Below, one piece after another: positions 8,337 through 18,911 of a stretch of 64,000 bases of DNA (the stretch's first letter is position 1; each line of letters starts with the position of its first letter). The stretch spans positions 372,001 through 436,000 of the forward strand of contig CBDFNO010000015.1 in NCBI GenBank assembly GCA_965250265.1, in the 5' to 3' direction. The DNA comes from PRS1 sp965250265. Its GTDB lineage: Bacteria; Bacteroidota; Bacteroidia; Flavobacteriales; Flavobacteriaceae. The position numbers and the translations under genes are program-made. A model generated the notes under the pieces. The model saw nothing but the letters and a program-made list of their open reading frames with translations. It made no database searches and was not told the origin of the DNA.

Positions 8337-9944
8337 CTATATTTTAAGAACCTTATAACTGGCAGTTCTATTATTGGTTTCAAATTTTACAATATACAAT
8401 CCTTTTTCGTAATGAGATAAATCAATGGTCATACGAGATTCTTTTTGGATAAAGGAATTGAGTTCTTGACCTAACATGGAATAAATAGTTGCTTTAGCTC
8501 CTAAAAGATTCGATGGAACTTGAATAGTTAATTTATCCTTTACAGGGTTAGGAAATAATTTAGCGCCATCAAAATTATTTTCATCAGATATTGATAACGC
8601 ACTTTCTTGATATACTCTAACATAGTCTATTTCCATAGAACTTTGCGTGAATCCTGGATCGATACTTGGCTCTATGGCTATATTTAATAAAAGATACTGT
8701 TCAGTATCAAAAGGCCAGGTGTCTGAATTTTGAATAGTAGGATTATAGGTATAATGCTCAACACCATCCACACGAAATACCATTTTTCCTTCTGACCAAT
8801 CAAGCGTATACACATGGAATTGACTTGAAGCGGTTGGTACAATTTGTCCTCCCAGATTGATCGTCCCGCCGAAGCTTGAAGGTGTATGCATAGCACTTTG
8901 AACATAATTTTGATTATTTCCCCAGTGTTCCATGATATCAATTTCACCGCATGCAGGCCAATTAGTAGTTCCAAACCCTTCATTATCCCAATATGCACCG
9001 TCCTCATTTATGTTTTTTCCCAACATCCAAATGGCAGGCCAGGTTCCAAAACCGGTTGGTAATTTTGCGCGAATCTCCACTCGTCCATAGGTGAAAGCAA
9101 ACTTGGAATTTAATCTGGCGGAAGTGTAATCTTTTATATAACCTTGATCATTAAACGTTTCTTTTTTTGCAACAATTTTTAAACATCCATCACTTACATA
9201 AGAGTTGTCCTCCCGGTTGGTGTAATGCTGCACCTCACCATTATACCAACTTCCTCCAGCTGGAAGCTGCGTTTGATGGAACCAATTAGTCGAATTAATG
9301 GCGCCAATAACATCAAATTCATCAGACCAAACCAAGTTGTCAAATATAGGCTCAACAGGCACGTCAAGAGTACCATCATAAAGAAAATCATCCAAATAAG
9401 CCAAAACATGATCTGTATTGTTTTCTCCATTTATTTGTAAAACTACTCTGTTAAAATCTGTTCTAGTGGTTGGATCTGGAGAAGCTGGAATATATGTATC
9501 ATTTTCAAAATCAAATGTTATTTCTTGCCATTGATCTAAAACAACAGATTTGATAATTTCTGTTTGTGTTGTCCAAGGTTCACCAATGTTACCATTTTGT
9601 ACCTTTAAAGAAATTTGATTAGGTTGGCTTCCTGAAATTCCGCTTGAAGGAATATAAATTTTTAAACTAAATGTATTATTTGTTGACAAATCAAAATCTA
9701 CAGGAGTGTTAAAACGAATATTCGCATATGTGACACCATTATCATGATATTTTAAAACCGTGGGTGACACATTAATTCCTTCTTGAAATAGATTTGAGTG
9801 CGCAACATCAAATATTATTATTTGAGTTGGGTCTTCCTCCCAGATAATAGTCCCATTGCCTTCAAAATCATCTTCAACTGTTTGTTCTTGAGAGAACACT
9901 GAAAGTGAAGAGAATAATAATAAAGAAAGCAATAGATAACGCAT
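8337..9944 (-). CDS. Secreted GH16 endo-beta-1,3-glucanase (laminarinase-like) with T9SS sorting domain
   Basis: The protein has 535 residues: Sec signal peptide (LLLSLLLFSSLSVFSQ), a non-catalytic beta-sandwich at residues 20-195 that probably binds carbohydrate, a GH16 domain at about 200-455, and a T9SS type A C-terminal domain (LFPNPVKDKLTIQV...GLYIVKFE...YKVLKI). The GH16 active site is complete: CGEIDIMEHWG gives Glu334 as nucleophile, Asp336, and Glu339 as acid/base. The bulged E-x-D-x-x-E form is typical of laminarinases. It would be exported through the outer membrane and open long beta-1,3-glucan chains. It lies within the glucan operon, 72 bp after the cytoplasmic GH17 gene. Confidence 0.92.
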   Translation of the reverse strand: MRYLLLSLLLFSSLSVFSQEQTVEDDFEGNGTIIWEEDPTQIIIFDVAHSNLFQEGINVSPTVLKYHDNGVTYANIRFNTPVDFDLSTNNTFSLKIYIPSSGISGSQPNQISLKVQNGNIGEPWTTQTEIIKSVVLDQWQEITFDFENDTYIPASPDPTTRTDFNRVVLQINGENNTDHVLAYLDDFLYDGTLDVPVEPIFDNLVWSDEFDVIGAINSTNWFHQTQLPAGGSWYNGEVQHYTNREDNSYVSDGCLKIVAKKETFNDQGYIKDYTSARLNSKFAFTYGRVEIRAKLPTGFGTWPAIWMLGKNINEDGAYWDNEGFGTTNWPACGEIDIMEHWGNNQNYVQSAMHTPSSFGGTINLGGQIVPTASSQFHVYTLDWSEGKMVFRVDGVEHYTYNPTIQNSDTWPFDTEQYLLLNIAIEPSIDPGFTQSSMEIDYVRVYQESALSISDENNFDGAKLFPNPVKDKLTIQVPSNLLGAKATIYSMLGQELNSFIQKESRMTIDLSHYEKGLYIVKFETNNRTASYKVLKI

Positions 9945-10016
9945 ATAATATAGTTTTGTAAACTTGTTAATTCACTCGGTATGGTTTCAGTTTATATTAA
10001 TTATTCGTTAATACCT

Positions 10017-10901
10017 TTAATATTTTAAGTTTTCATCTTTATCCCATAGACCCCAAAAGGCTCCCACATCTCCTTCGGCTCCAACTTTCCACGATTCGTC
10101 AAAAGATGAAAAGTAAAAAACATCAATACTATCGGCGTCTGACCATTGTTGTGTATTGATGAAATATTTTATAGCATTTTCAAACGATGGATGTGCTCCC
10201 TCAAAATTTTCGCCCATACTAGGCCATCCTGTTTCAGAAATAATTACTCTTTTCCCATTAGCTGCTTTAACAACCTGATTATACATTTCTTTCATATATA
10301 ACAATGAATATTCTATAGAACAGCCTTCCCAATAGGGATAACAATTTGCCAAAATAACATCACAAGTTTCTGTAATTTTCGGACGATTTGTAAACTCATA
10401 ATAGGCATCTACATATCCAATCGGAATATCTGGCAGTGCTTCTTTTACTTCATGCATAAAATCTAACAATTCCTCTTCAGTTAAGTCTTGTCGATACATT
10501 ACTTCGTTACCAACAGCAGCAATATCCACATATCCTTCCTTTGCCAGTTTAATTAGCCCTGCAACTTCTTTTTTGTTAATTTCAGCATCATCACCTAACC
10601 AAGCGCCAACTAAGGTTTTTATTCCAAATTCCTTCGCAATAACCGGAATAAGTTCGTTACCATCTGTGCATGAAAATGAACGAATCCATTTGGTATATGG
10701 TTTTATAACTTGCATACGGCGTCGTATTTGCTCTTCTGAAATTTGATCTCCTGGTTCCTGCCCTTCTTCATAAGGACTAAAGCATAACCCGTGTATGCCA
10801 TTTTTCAATAACCTGTTGAATAAATTCTGTATTCCTTTTTTTGTCTTATTATCAAAATCCACTCCTGATAAGGACATTAATTTTCCTTCTCTAACTGACA
10901 T
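10017..10901 (-). CDS. Cytoplasmic GH17 beta-1,3-glucanase/glucosidase
   Basis: The protein has 294 residues and no signal peptide or lipobox, so it should act in the cytoplasm. GH17 hallmarks are the acid/base motif IAAVGNEVMY (Glu133) and the nucleophile motif VIISETGWPSMG (Glu223), with an N-terminal GLCFSPYEEGQ strand. Known GH17 enzymes hydrolyse or transglycosylate beta-1,3-glucans. It sits immediately after the MFS symporter (39 bp gap), which suggests it cleaves imported laminari-oligosaccharides. It differs from the second GH17 in this operon (14050-15333), which is longer and a lipoprotein. The pair would therefore act on opposite sides of the inner membrane. Confidence 0.9.
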   Translation of the reverse strand: MSVREGKLMSLSGVDFDNKTKKGIQNLFNRLLKNGIHGLCFSPYEEGQEPGDQISEEQIRRRMQVIKPYTKWIRSFSCTDGNELIPVIAKEFGIKTLVGAWLGDDAEINKKEVAGLIKLAKEGYVDIAAVGNEVMYRQDLTEEELLDFMHEVKEALPDIPIGYVDAYYEFTNRPKITETCDVILANCYPYWEGCSIEYSLLYMKEMYNQVVKAANGKRVIISETGWPSMGENFEGAHPSFENAIKYFINTQQWSDADSIDVFYFSSFDESWKVGAEGDVGAFWGLWDKDENLKY

Positions 10902-10940
10902 AATACTTTATAAATATATTTTCTACTTCTTTTATTTTAA

Positions 10941-12506
10941 TTAAAGTTCACCTCGTCGTTCTACTAATTGGGCCTTAATTTCACGAGCTCTGGATTCACT
11001 AAGACTATATTTCCACATGACCCATATTGCAAGTGCCGCGGTTAACGATGGGATTACTATATCAGCGACTCTAAGCCTATTCATAGTTTCCACAGTTTGT
11101 TCGGTAACATTTGGATCAAATCCTACGATCTTCAAAATCAATCCGCCTAAAACAAGAGCTAATGCTTGGCCTAATTTAACCATCCACCAGTAAATGGCAC
11201 CAAACGTACCTTCTTTTCGAGGCATCCCATTTTCTAATTCATCCAGATCACATACATCTGCTGTCATACTCATCATTAAAGTAAATAATCCTCCCATTCC
11301 GAAAGCAAATAATGGAATTGGCACAAACATAAGCCATGGTATATTGCTACCTGGATCTATAGTGAACCAAGACATTCCAATATTCTCCAAGATAGGATTC
11401 AAAGATTCGAAAATAGTGCCTATACCGGAATTCAGGCTTTGCCCAAACCCTGTTGTATTGAATTTATTATTTAATTCTATATCAAAGCCCCACCATTTTA
11501 ACAAGTAACCTACGATTGATAATGTTGTGGAAATTATAAAAGCCTTCTTTTTTCCCCATTTATTGGCCATTCTTGAAATAATAGGTATCACTATAAATGC
11601 AGTAATTACAGCATTAATTGTATTAAACCAAGCTGGCCAAGTACCTGCTAATTCATAACTACCATTGTATATATAAAACACAATTATGAAAACGCCAAAT
11701 GCAGCTACAAGCTGAAACCCATTAAACACTAAAAACGTGGCTCCACATAATTTCATAAAAGGTTTGTTTTTAGCAACTTGCTTAATACCGACTAACAATT
11801 CTTTCATGTTCGAAGCAAGTGTTTTGAAATTAATTTCTTTTCGATTCTCCATATGTGAAGAATCAATACCCTTACAAAACAAAGCTGGTAGGATTCCAAA
11901 AACCACACACATTGTGCCTACAATAAGAGCCATAGTTCGTACACCTTCAGTTTGGGTATTAAATGTGTTCGAATCTGGAATAATAACATACAGCCAAGGC
12001 ACTATCATCCATGCAATTTGTCCCATAGTATTCGCAAACGCCATTAAACGTGTTCGCTCATTATAGTCTGGCGTCATTTCATAGCCGAGACCTACCAGTG
12101 GCGTTGCAAATATTGTATTACCAACAAGAAATAAAATTTGTATGACCATTACATGCCAAATGATATATGTTTGCGAAGCATTATCATCAAGCTGCCACAT
12201 TAAAAAGAAGAGTATTCCACTTATGATTGCCCCGATAAAAATGTAGGGTCTTCGTCGGCCCCATCTAGATTTCGTATTGTCAGAAATGAAACCCATTATC
12301 GGATCAGTAATAGCGTCGAATATTCTTGGTAAACCTCCCAAAAGGCCAGCCCATAAAGGATCAATACCCCAAGCTGTCAGTAAGAAAAATTGAATAAAAA
12401 CACCAAGTGTTCCGGGCAAAATGTTTAAAATAAAATGACCTGATCCAAAGGCGGCTTTTTGCCCAACAGGGACTTTGTCTTTTGCGACAGTTTTAATATT
12501 TGACAT
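10941..12506 (-). CDS. MFS sugar:cation symporter (GPH family)
   Basis: The protein has 521 residues with about 12 hydrophobic segments. The loop motif GFISDNTKSRWGRRRPYIF is the classic GPH/MelB-type signature (D..R.GRRRP) of the glycoside-pentoside-hexuronide:cation symporters. A second conserved segment, DVCDLDELENGMPRKEGTFG, also matches the family. It would carry mono- or oligosaccharides across the inner membrane with H+ or Na+. It lies between the GH30 and the cytoplasmic GH17 within the operon, so laminari- or gentio-oligosaccharides are the natural inferred substrates. This is the only inner-membrane transporter inside the main hydrolase operon. Confidence 0.9.
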   Translation of the reverse strand: MSNIKTVAKDKVPVGQKAAFGSGHFILNILPGTLGVFIQFFLLTAWGIDPLWAGLLGGLPRIFDAITDPIMGFISDNTKSRWGRRRPYIFIGAIISGILFFLMWQLDDNASQTYIIWHVMVIQILFLVGNTIFATPLVGLGYEMTPDYNERTRLMAFANTMGQIAWMIVPWLYVIIPDSNTFNTQTEGVRTMALIVGTMCVVFGILPALFCKGIDSSHMENRKEINFKTLASNMKELLVGIKQVAKNKPFMKLCGATFLVFNGFQLVAAFGVFIIVFYIYNGSYELAGTWPAWFNTINAVITAFIVIPIISRMANKWGKKKAFIISTTLSIVGYLLKWWGFDIELNNKFNTTGFGQSLNSGIGTIFESLNPILENIGMSWFTIDPGSNIPWLMFVPIPLFAFGMGGLFTLMMSMTADVCDLDELENGMPRKEGTFGAIYWWMVKLGQALALVLGGLILKIVGFDPNVTEQTVETMNRLRVADIVIPSLTAALAIWVMWKYSLSESRAREIKAQLVERRGEL

Positions 12507-12551
12507 ATTATTCGGTTTTAGTTAGATAATATATAATAGGTACATTCATTA

Positions 12552-14039
12552 TTAATTGGGGAATATTATAGTTTGAATTGCTTGCGCGTTAATTATTATT
12601 TCTGTGCTAATATTATTTAAAGAGAGGTTAAAGCCCTTAGCTTCTTTTTCTTCATTAAATAGAACAACTACAATTGACCCATCTGGGTTTTGCGCTGCTG
12701 TCGCCATTAAATCTTTATCCGAATTTTCTAAACCAATAACTTTAGCTCCTGGTCTAATGAATTTACTAAAGTGACTTAACGTATAATATATTGGTGTAAA
12801 ATACACCTCATCATTATCGGGATCGACAATAATAGGTGCCACGCACCAATTTTTAAACCAGTTAGGACCACCTTGTTTATCGAGTACCATATTCCAATCG
12901 ATCCAACCATCAACCCAATTATTTAGGCAACCAATAATATCTCTGGTATAACGATTAACAGGAGCGTATTTCGGGTGATAATGCTTATCTTGTTCAGGTG
13001 CCCAATCCCAGCCCCAATCTGTGGCTTCTTTTTCCCAATACCATTTGTCATCTTTCCATTTTGGAACTTCTGAATCTACGCAAGCTTCAGATTGAATGAG
13101 ATGTTTGTTTGGTGATTTATTATGCGCATACTGTAATTCTTCTGGGAAATAATCATAAGTACTTGCGTACCAATGTATGGCTGTACCATCGTAATATTTT
13201 GAAGAGGCTTCATTTTTATACATCTCATCTACCCAATGTTTCAAGTGCTCACGATTTTGATCATATCCCAAAATTTTTACATTCTCTTTACCATCGGCTT
13301 CTAATTTTGGCCCTAAATGATTCTGAACAAAATCTGTCATTTCTTCTGGAGAATAATGCATACTCTCCCAATTATTGCCATTACCTAGTGGTTCATTTTC
13401 AACAGTAAAACCCCAAATATCAATTCCTTCAGCTCTGTAAGCATCAACATATTTCGAAAAGAACAAGGCCCAAGTATCATAGTATTCTGGCAAAAGTTTT
13501 CCACCAACCCAACTGTTATTATCCTTCATCCAAGGTGGAGCTGTCCATGGAGAAGACAAGATTTTAAAACCATCTTTTGAAACAACCATTGCTTCTTTTA
13601 TCATTGGTATGATATCATCCTGATCTTCCTTAATTGAAAAGTGTGTTAACTCTTTATCGCCTTCTATTGGAGCATATGAATAATTGCTTAATGAAAAATC
13701 ACAAGAATTCATATGTGTTCTAGTGAGAGAATACTTTGCGCCACTTTCACCAAAGTAGGCTTCAATTATTTTTTCCCGATTGGCTTTACTTAATTGGTTT
13801 AATAAATATGCCGAAGATTCGGTAAAGGAGCCACCAAAACCAGTAATTGTTTGAAATTCTTGCTCTGGTATTATTTTAATTTGACCTGATTGATCACCCA
13901 ACTCGAAATCAGTTAACAACTGTAATTTATTTCCATCAGCTGAAGTTTCAAAAACTTCTATTTGTAACTTACGATCTAACTTATTACAGCTCATAGTTAA
14001 TAATACCAGAAAACATATTAAGCGTATTAATATTTTCAT
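12552..14039 (-). CDS. GH30 lipoprotein (beta-1,6-glucanase / glucosylceramidase-like)
   Basis: The protein has 495 residues with a lipoprotein signal (LICFLVLLTMSCNK, Cys18). The GH30 TIM barrel plus side beta-domain is recognisable from ITGFGGSFTESSAYLL near residue 65, the acid/base motif TVENEPLGNG (Glu216) and the nucleophile motif HLIQSEACVD (Glu318). A C-terminal beta segment follows (VVVLFNEE...FNLSLNN). GH30 subfamily members in marine flavobacterial laminarin loci remove or cleave beta-1,6-linked glucose branches; that role here is inferred from the neighbours. It lies 10 bp after the lipoprotein GH17 gene in the same operon. Confidence 0.9.
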   Translation of the reverse strand: MKILIRLICFLVLLTMSCNKLDRKLQIEVFETSADGNKLQLLTDFELGDQSGQIKIIPEQEFQTITGFGGSFTESSAYLLNQLSKANREKIIEAYFGESGAKYSLTRTHMNSCDFSLSNYSYAPIEGDKELTHFSIKEDQDDIIPMIKEAMVVSKDGFKILSSPWTAPPWMKDNNSWVGGKLLPEYYDTWALFFSKYVDAYRAEGIDIWGFTVENEPLGNGNNWESMHYSPEEMTDFVQNHLGPKLEADGKENVKILGYDQNREHLKHWVDEMYKNEASSKYYDGTAIHWYASTYDYFPEELQYAHNKSPNKHLIQSEACVDSEVPKWKDDKWYWEKEATDWGWDWAPEQDKHYHPKYAPVNRYTRDIIGCLNNWVDGWIDWNMVLDKQGGPNWFKNWCVAPIIVDPDNDEVYFTPIYYTLSHFSKFIRPGAKVIGLENSDKDLMATAAQNPDGSIVVVLFNEEKEAKGFNLSLNNISTEIIINAQAIQTIIFPN

Positions 14040-14049
14040 TTCTAATTAT

Positions 14050-15333
14050 TTAATGTTGTTCTACCACTTCTCTTACAATAGGTGGAGTCAAAACGGTTTC
14101 CATTAATGACTCTTCATTTCCGTCAAAGGTTTTTGTAATGGGATTTCCATTTCTTGTCAAGCCATCAAAAACGCCTTTATCTACCATATCCCAGAGTGCA
14201 TATTTTGCTTGTCCATCGACGGTAAACAAGCCAAAATGATTTTCTGATCCATTTTTGTTCTGTGCATCTTTCCATGGTTCGTTGAATGCTTCAAAATAAA
14301 AACAGGAAATACCATTTTCATTAGTCCAATCGCTAATTAATTTATAAAATAAGGCTTCCTTATATTCATCTGTGGCATTAGATCCATCCGGACCATAATA
14401 TCCATTAGAAACTGATGACCATCCAGTTTCACCAATATGAATTGGTTTATTTACGCCAAGATTTTTCATATAATTGGAAACACTTGCATATTGAGATATT
14501 GCATAGTCTGTAGCTCGCAACATCGTGGCATCTATTTTTTCAAGATCAGAAAACTGGAATTCAGATTCAAGTACACCCCAAAAAGAAGGGTTATAATGTG
14601 TGTCATGCATCGGATATGTATGCATTGAAATATAATCGACGGCTTTAATTAACTCATTCAAAGCAGGAACATGATACTGATCTTCACCACCTCCCCAAGA
14701 AGCAAAATTATCGGAGCTCGTTATCCATAAATCTTTAGAAAGCTTTCCAGATTTTTTTAAATCTTGCAAATGACTTACCCATTTTAAAATGATCTTAGGT
14801 TCGACATAATAACCTGTCTGCCATTTTACCATAGCTTCATTTCCTACAGCAATAATTTTAACGATATCGGCATACTTATTAGCTAATGAAACCGCTGTTT
14901 CTATTTCGACTGCATTTCTATCACTTTCCTGATCATGAAGTAAAGGATTATCTGTCCATGCGTTTTTACAATCAATCCAAGCTCCTAACATCACATACAT
15001 TTCAAAATTTGGATCTTCTTCTTTTAATTCTCTAATTGCCTTTAAAAGATTAGATGCATGTGGTAAATGCAACTTATAGGTACGTAATATTCCAACACCT
15101 ATTGCAAAAAGAAGTTTCATATCCTCTTTTAGCTCATCTAATGTAGGTTCTATATCATGATTGACATCTCTATAACCTCCATAAGACATTGCTAAATAAT
15201 CTGGGTTTCCTAAAATATCTTTAGCGGTAATATTATTTAAGGATTGCATTGGCATATTTGTTAGCGTTTTTTTCTTGCACGAAAACATGAGTATAGTTAC
15301 TATTATTATTACTAAACTTACCCTTGATCTCAT
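14050..15333 (-). CDS. GH17 lipoprotein (beta-1,3-glucan-active)
   Basis: The protein has 427 residues with a short lipoprotein signal (SLVIIIVTILMFSCKK, Cys19). GH17 motifs are KIIAVGNEAMVKW (acid/base Glu166) and IHIGETGWSSVS (nucleophile Glu302). The region between them is longer than in the cytoplasmic GH17. The protein should sit in the periplasm or at the outer membrane and process beta-1,3-glucan chains, possibly exo-acting on debranched laminarin. It is tightly packed between the phosphorylase (17 bp) and the GH30 (10 bp). The pairing of an exported GH17 with a GH30 matches marine flavobacterial laminarin systems. Confidence 0.88.
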   Translation of the reverse strand: MRSRVSLVIIIVTILMFSCKKKTLTNMPMQSLNNITAKDILGNPDYLAMSYGGYRDVNHDIEPTLDELKEDMKLLFAIGVGILRTYKLHLPHASNLLKAIRELKEEDPNFEMYVMLGAWIDCKNAWTDNPLLHDQESDRNAVEIETAVSLANKYADIVKIIAVGNEAMVKWQTGYYVEPKIILKWVSHLQDLKKSGKLSKDLWITSSDNFASWGGGEDQYHVPALNELIKAVDYISMHTYPMHDTHYNPSFWGVLESEFQFSDLEKIDATMLRATDYAISQYASVSNYMKNLGVNKPIHIGETGWSSVSNGYYGPDGSNATDEYKEALFYKLISDWTNENGISCFYFEAFNEPWKDAQNKNGSENHFGLFTVDGQAKYALWDMVDKGVFDGLTRNGNPITKTFDGNEESLMETVLTPPIVREVVEQH

Positions 15334-15350
15334 TTTGATTGGTTATTAAA

Positions 15351-18300
15351 TTATCTTAAATCTCTTTCCTTTATATAAATATCGATGCGTTTTATCTCGC
15401 CATTTCTACTAAATATTTGCTGACTATCGTTCTCATCTAAGCTTAATTGGTCATACTTTTTTGAATTTCCATCTTTAAAAACAACTTCTATAGAATTGTG
15501 ATCTGCAATGGTATATACAATAGGAGTCTGGCAGTATGTAAACCCAAGAGATCCTTTTTGTAATTCAATACTTTTCTTTTCATTGGTAAGACTAATAAAA
15601 TCAAAGCGATTAGTTTCTGTAACAAATTCCTCTTTTCTTAGTAAACAAGGTTTAAAGTATAATTTTCCGTTCTTCACAAATACTCCTAATTCTCCAAAAC
15701 GACTTAAGATGTCTTCTTTAACTTGACCCGTCATTCCAGGTTGTTGAGCACCTTTGCCTCCTGGCGTATGCGAATACGGATCAGTTGGGAAAGCTCCATG
15801 CAATGCAGGTGATTTATGTATTCCTATCCCTTCGTTAATTTCATAAAAATGTTCAAGTAATTGCCCTATTACTATTTCATCTTCATCATCGTCAATAGCC
15901 TTTATACAGCATTCTTGAACAGCTAATAATAATTTAGAAACCATATGCCAATAAATGGAGCCTAAGCCTTCATAACCATAAAACGTCCCTGATCTACCAG
16001 TAAATGCTTTATGATTAAAAACATATTCAAAGGCTTGAAGTACTTTTTGGGTGTCTGATGTTACAAGTGATTTATATTTGGTTTCTGAAAGTTTTTCTAA
16101 TGCAACTGATACATCACTTGCATTTTTAAAGTTTCCATTAAAATGATACTCTCCATTGATATCCCTTTCTATGATTTGAACATTGCCATCGCTTACTAAT
16201 TCTTGTAATAGTTTTGATGAAAGTATTGCTTGCTCTGGAATTATATTTCTCTCTAAAAACCCTTTAAGCTCTTTATTTGGGTACAATAGATAACTATATT
16301 GATCAGGTCTAAAAAGTTTGCTGTGCTTTAAACCATTTAATACTTCTAAAGCTTCTTTAGAAGTAAGACAACCAGAACTTAAAACCGCAACCTGACCTTC
16401 TAACATTTCATTTAAGTAAGAAATGGAGATAGAATTGTTATCATTTACAGTCATTAAATTATAAGCATGGTACAAATTATCTTCTCTTTTGCTTGCTCTA
16501 ATAGAGTGTTCCAAATACAATTTACTAATACGAACAAAAGTCATTAATTTGTCTATACTAAGAATGGTTTTTCTTCCAGAGAAGCCATGAGTATAAATTT
16601 GTGTTCTATAGTCGCTTCCAGCATTTCCAAGACTATCTAAAATGATTTTTCTATCAGTACCATTAATAGATGAGATTAATAAATGCTTATTGTTTTCAAA
16701 AGTTTCTAAGACTTGATTAAAAAGGCTGATTACCTCGTTAGATACTTCTACCTCTTCTACATTAGCGTCTTGTAATAATTCTTCAAAGAAATTAAAGAAT
16801 CTGCGAAGGTAATATAGTGTTACCATTGACACTCCATTTCCAACAAGAGCATTGTTGGCATCATTCCATTCGGGTCTTTGCGTATTCATCCAAATACCTC
16901 CTTCAGGAATAAAGTTAGACAGCTTTGCTAAAGAAGTTGCTAGAATTTTTTCAATGAAGTTAGTTTTTACAATAATCCTATTTTCGTCTCTAAGTAAGGC
17001 TCCGTCAGCTCCTAACTCTTCTCTTTCTTGACGAATCCTAGCATCTAAATCGTTGTCAAAAATAATAGTATCCTTAGGGTTTGTTAGCAAGTCTTGGTAC
17101 GGCTTTATTTTATAAGGTACGTTGGCGTACACAAATAAGTCCTCATTAAAATAACTTTCTAATTTTCCTGGTTTGTGGTTGTTGATGAATTCTAAAAACT
17201 TCAGTAAATAGATTATCTGGTGGTCGCCCCAATAACCAATATAAGACCAAGGATTATCTGGTTCGATCGTTTCCCAATCGAAGCCACCTTTTGTTACTCT
17301 GTAAGGGTTGTAACCATCAAAAGTAGTGGCATTTAAGAACTTATGAATCATACTTTCAATAAACTCAGGATACGAATGTGCCAGTGCTTCCCAATTTTGA
17401 AATATATCGCGCCAGTTCCCTTCGTAATCAAGAATTTTAGACCCATCAATTTCATTACGTGTATTGATAGAGAATCTATTCCATGGACGGCTAGGATCTC
17501 CATGACGTCTACTAAATTTTAAAGGCATATACTCCAGGCATAGTCTCTTAAAGTCCTTATCATCACTTTCACAGGACATTTTATGAAGTTCTGACATCGA
17601 GAATTCTTCGGATAGTGCGTTAATATTGGCTTCAGAATTTAAGGCCACTTTTTTATTTGCGTTTGCCAGATAATTTTTAAAGTCCCATTTTTCAATCTGA
17701 TAGTTATTATCGAAAATTCCTCCACGCATAATATTAAATAGCGTATTGGAAAAATGTCTAGTATCTCTTAAACTATCTGCAGTGTTTTGAATTCCATCGG
17801 AAGCAGCATTTAAATCGACAAGACGTTTTGTTCCAAGTTCTATATCTACGTCAACTTTGTTTTTTATTGATGCATCGTTTCTAATATGATTTAATAAGCG
17901 AGCAATATCGGAATGATTTTGATTTACATTAGCAATAATCATCCATGTCTTAGAAGAATTAGAAGATAATTCTATTTGGGTATTAACAAAAAAAGCCCCC
18001 TTTTCTGCCTTAACATCTGTTTCTTGATGTACCTCCTGATTTGATCTAAAATCATTGAGTTGTAATGAAGAAACTAAGTATTTGGGGTTTTCTAAACCAA
18101 GAGACCATGCAACATTAGCTTTAAGTGCCTCACTTGCTTCTGCCTTATCAACAAGAATAGCACTCAATGCATAAATTCCAAGTCCGGTTGACGCTTCTAA
18201 CTCATTACGTTTATAAGCATCAACTAAATTACTCGACTGATTTTGTATATCACTCTCAATACTAGCTGGCATAATGTTTTGAATGCCGTCCAAAAGCTGT

Positions 18301-18863
18301 ACTTCTACAGACTCATGCGAAGTATTGATGAGTTTTGATTTTTTCACAAAACCATAGGTGTCACTAGAACTCCATTGGTATCTAAAAGTTAATTCTAAAT
18401 CGTGATTAATCTCTTCGAAAATAATTTTATTACCGTATTTATTTTTGTACAAGTTTTGAGTAGTTTCATATCTATCCTTTGCTCTTATTGAAAGAGGCTC
18501 CCAAACATAAACTTGGCTATTTTTATACACTACAAAAATAGACTTGCTACCAGTAATTTCTGCTGATTCAGTGATTTTATCGTCTGTATAGTATGGAAAT
18601 AATGCATACTCACTATTTTTTCTCCCAGCTGTTAAACCACCATTGCTCGAAATAAACATCCAGTGATTGGAGTCGCTCACAATACTCATAAAAAAGGGAC
18701 GCATCAAATCACTATTAGTAATTTTATAATAGTTTTCGTTGTCAAAGGTTATTAGTTCTCCCTTAACTTCTCTCTCTTCAAAATAAGCTGGTTTTTCATC
18801 TATATAAATTGATTTTTTCGTCATTCTTTCTTTTTGATAAACATCATCTATAGCAGCTTGCAT
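15351..18863 (-). CDS. Large GH94/GH149-like beta-glucan phosphorylase
   Basis: The protein has 1170 residues and no signal peptide, so it is probably cytoplasmic. The N-terminal half looks like the beta-sandwich of inverting disaccharide phosphorylases (MFISSNGGLTAGRKNSEYAL). The later (alpha/alpha)6-barrel part has ENPKYLVSS, WGDHQIIYLLKFLE and RPEWNDANNALVGNG. The EWND at about residue 664 corresponds to the catalytic-Asp motif (DWND) of GH94. Length and context point to GH149, whose known members phosphorolyse beta-1,3-gluco-oligosaccharides to glucose-1-phosphate. GH161 and GH94 remain possible. It would finish the breakdown of imported laminari-oligosaccharides while saving ATP. It is separated from the upstream gene by a hairpin (18912-18957). 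Confidence 0.72.
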   Translation of the reverse strand: MQAAIDDVYQKERMTKKSIYIDEKPAYFEEREVKGELITFDNENYYKITNSDLMRPFFMSIVSDSNHWMFISSNGGLTAGRKNSEYALFPYYTDDKITESAEITGSKSIFVVYKNSQVYVWEPLSIRAKDRYETTQNLYKNKYGNKIIFEEINHDLELTFRYQWSSSDTYGFVKKSKLINTSHESVEVQLLDGIQNIMPASIESDIQNQSSNLVDAYKRNELEASTGLGIYALSAILVDKAEASEALKANVAWSLGLENPKYLVSSLQLNDFRSNQEVHQETDVKAEKGAFFVNTQIELSSNSSKTWMIIANVNQNHSDIARLLNHIRNDASIKNKVDVDIELGTKRLVDLNAASDGIQNTADSLRDTRHFSNTLFNIMRGGIFDNNYQIEKWDFKNYLANANKKVALNSEANINALSEEFSMSELHKMSCESDDKDFKRLCLEYMPLKFSRRHGDPSRPWNRFSINTRNEIDGSKILDYEGNWRDIFQNWEALAHSYPEFIESMIHKFLNATTFDGYNPYRVTKGGFDWETIEPDNPWSYIGYWGDHQIIYLLKFLEFINNHKPGKLESYFNEDLFVYANVPYKIKPYQDLLTNPKDTIIFDNDLDARIRQEREELGADGALLRDENRIIVKTNFIEKILATSLAKLSNFIPEGGIWMNTQRPEWNDANNALVGNGVSMVTLYYLRRFFNFFEELLQDANVEEVEVSNEVISLFNQVLETFENNKHLLISSINGTDRKIILDSLGNAGSDYRTQIYTHGFSGRKTILSIDKLMTFVRISKLYLEHSIRASKREDNLYHAYNLMTVNDNNSISISYLNEMLEGQVAVLSSGCLTSKEALEVLNGLKHSKLFRPDQYSYLLYPNKELKGFLERNIIPEQAILSSKLLQELVSDGNVQIIERDINGEYHFNGNFKNASDVSVALEKLSETKYKSLVTSDTQKVLQAFEYVFNHKAFTGRSGTFYGYEGLGSIYWHMVSKLLLAVQECCIKAIDDDEDEIVIGQLLEHFYEINEGIGIHKSPALHGAFPTDPYSHTPGGKGAQQPGMTGQVKEDILSRFGELGVFVKNGKLYFKPCLLRKEEFVTETNRFDFISLTNEKKSIELQKGSLGFTYCQTPIVYTIADHNSIEVVFKDGNSKKYDQLSLDENDSQQIFSRNGEIKRIDIYIKERDLR

Positions 18864-18911
18864 CTAACTTATTATTAATTACTCCATAAAATTGAATAGA
18901 TCACTATAATA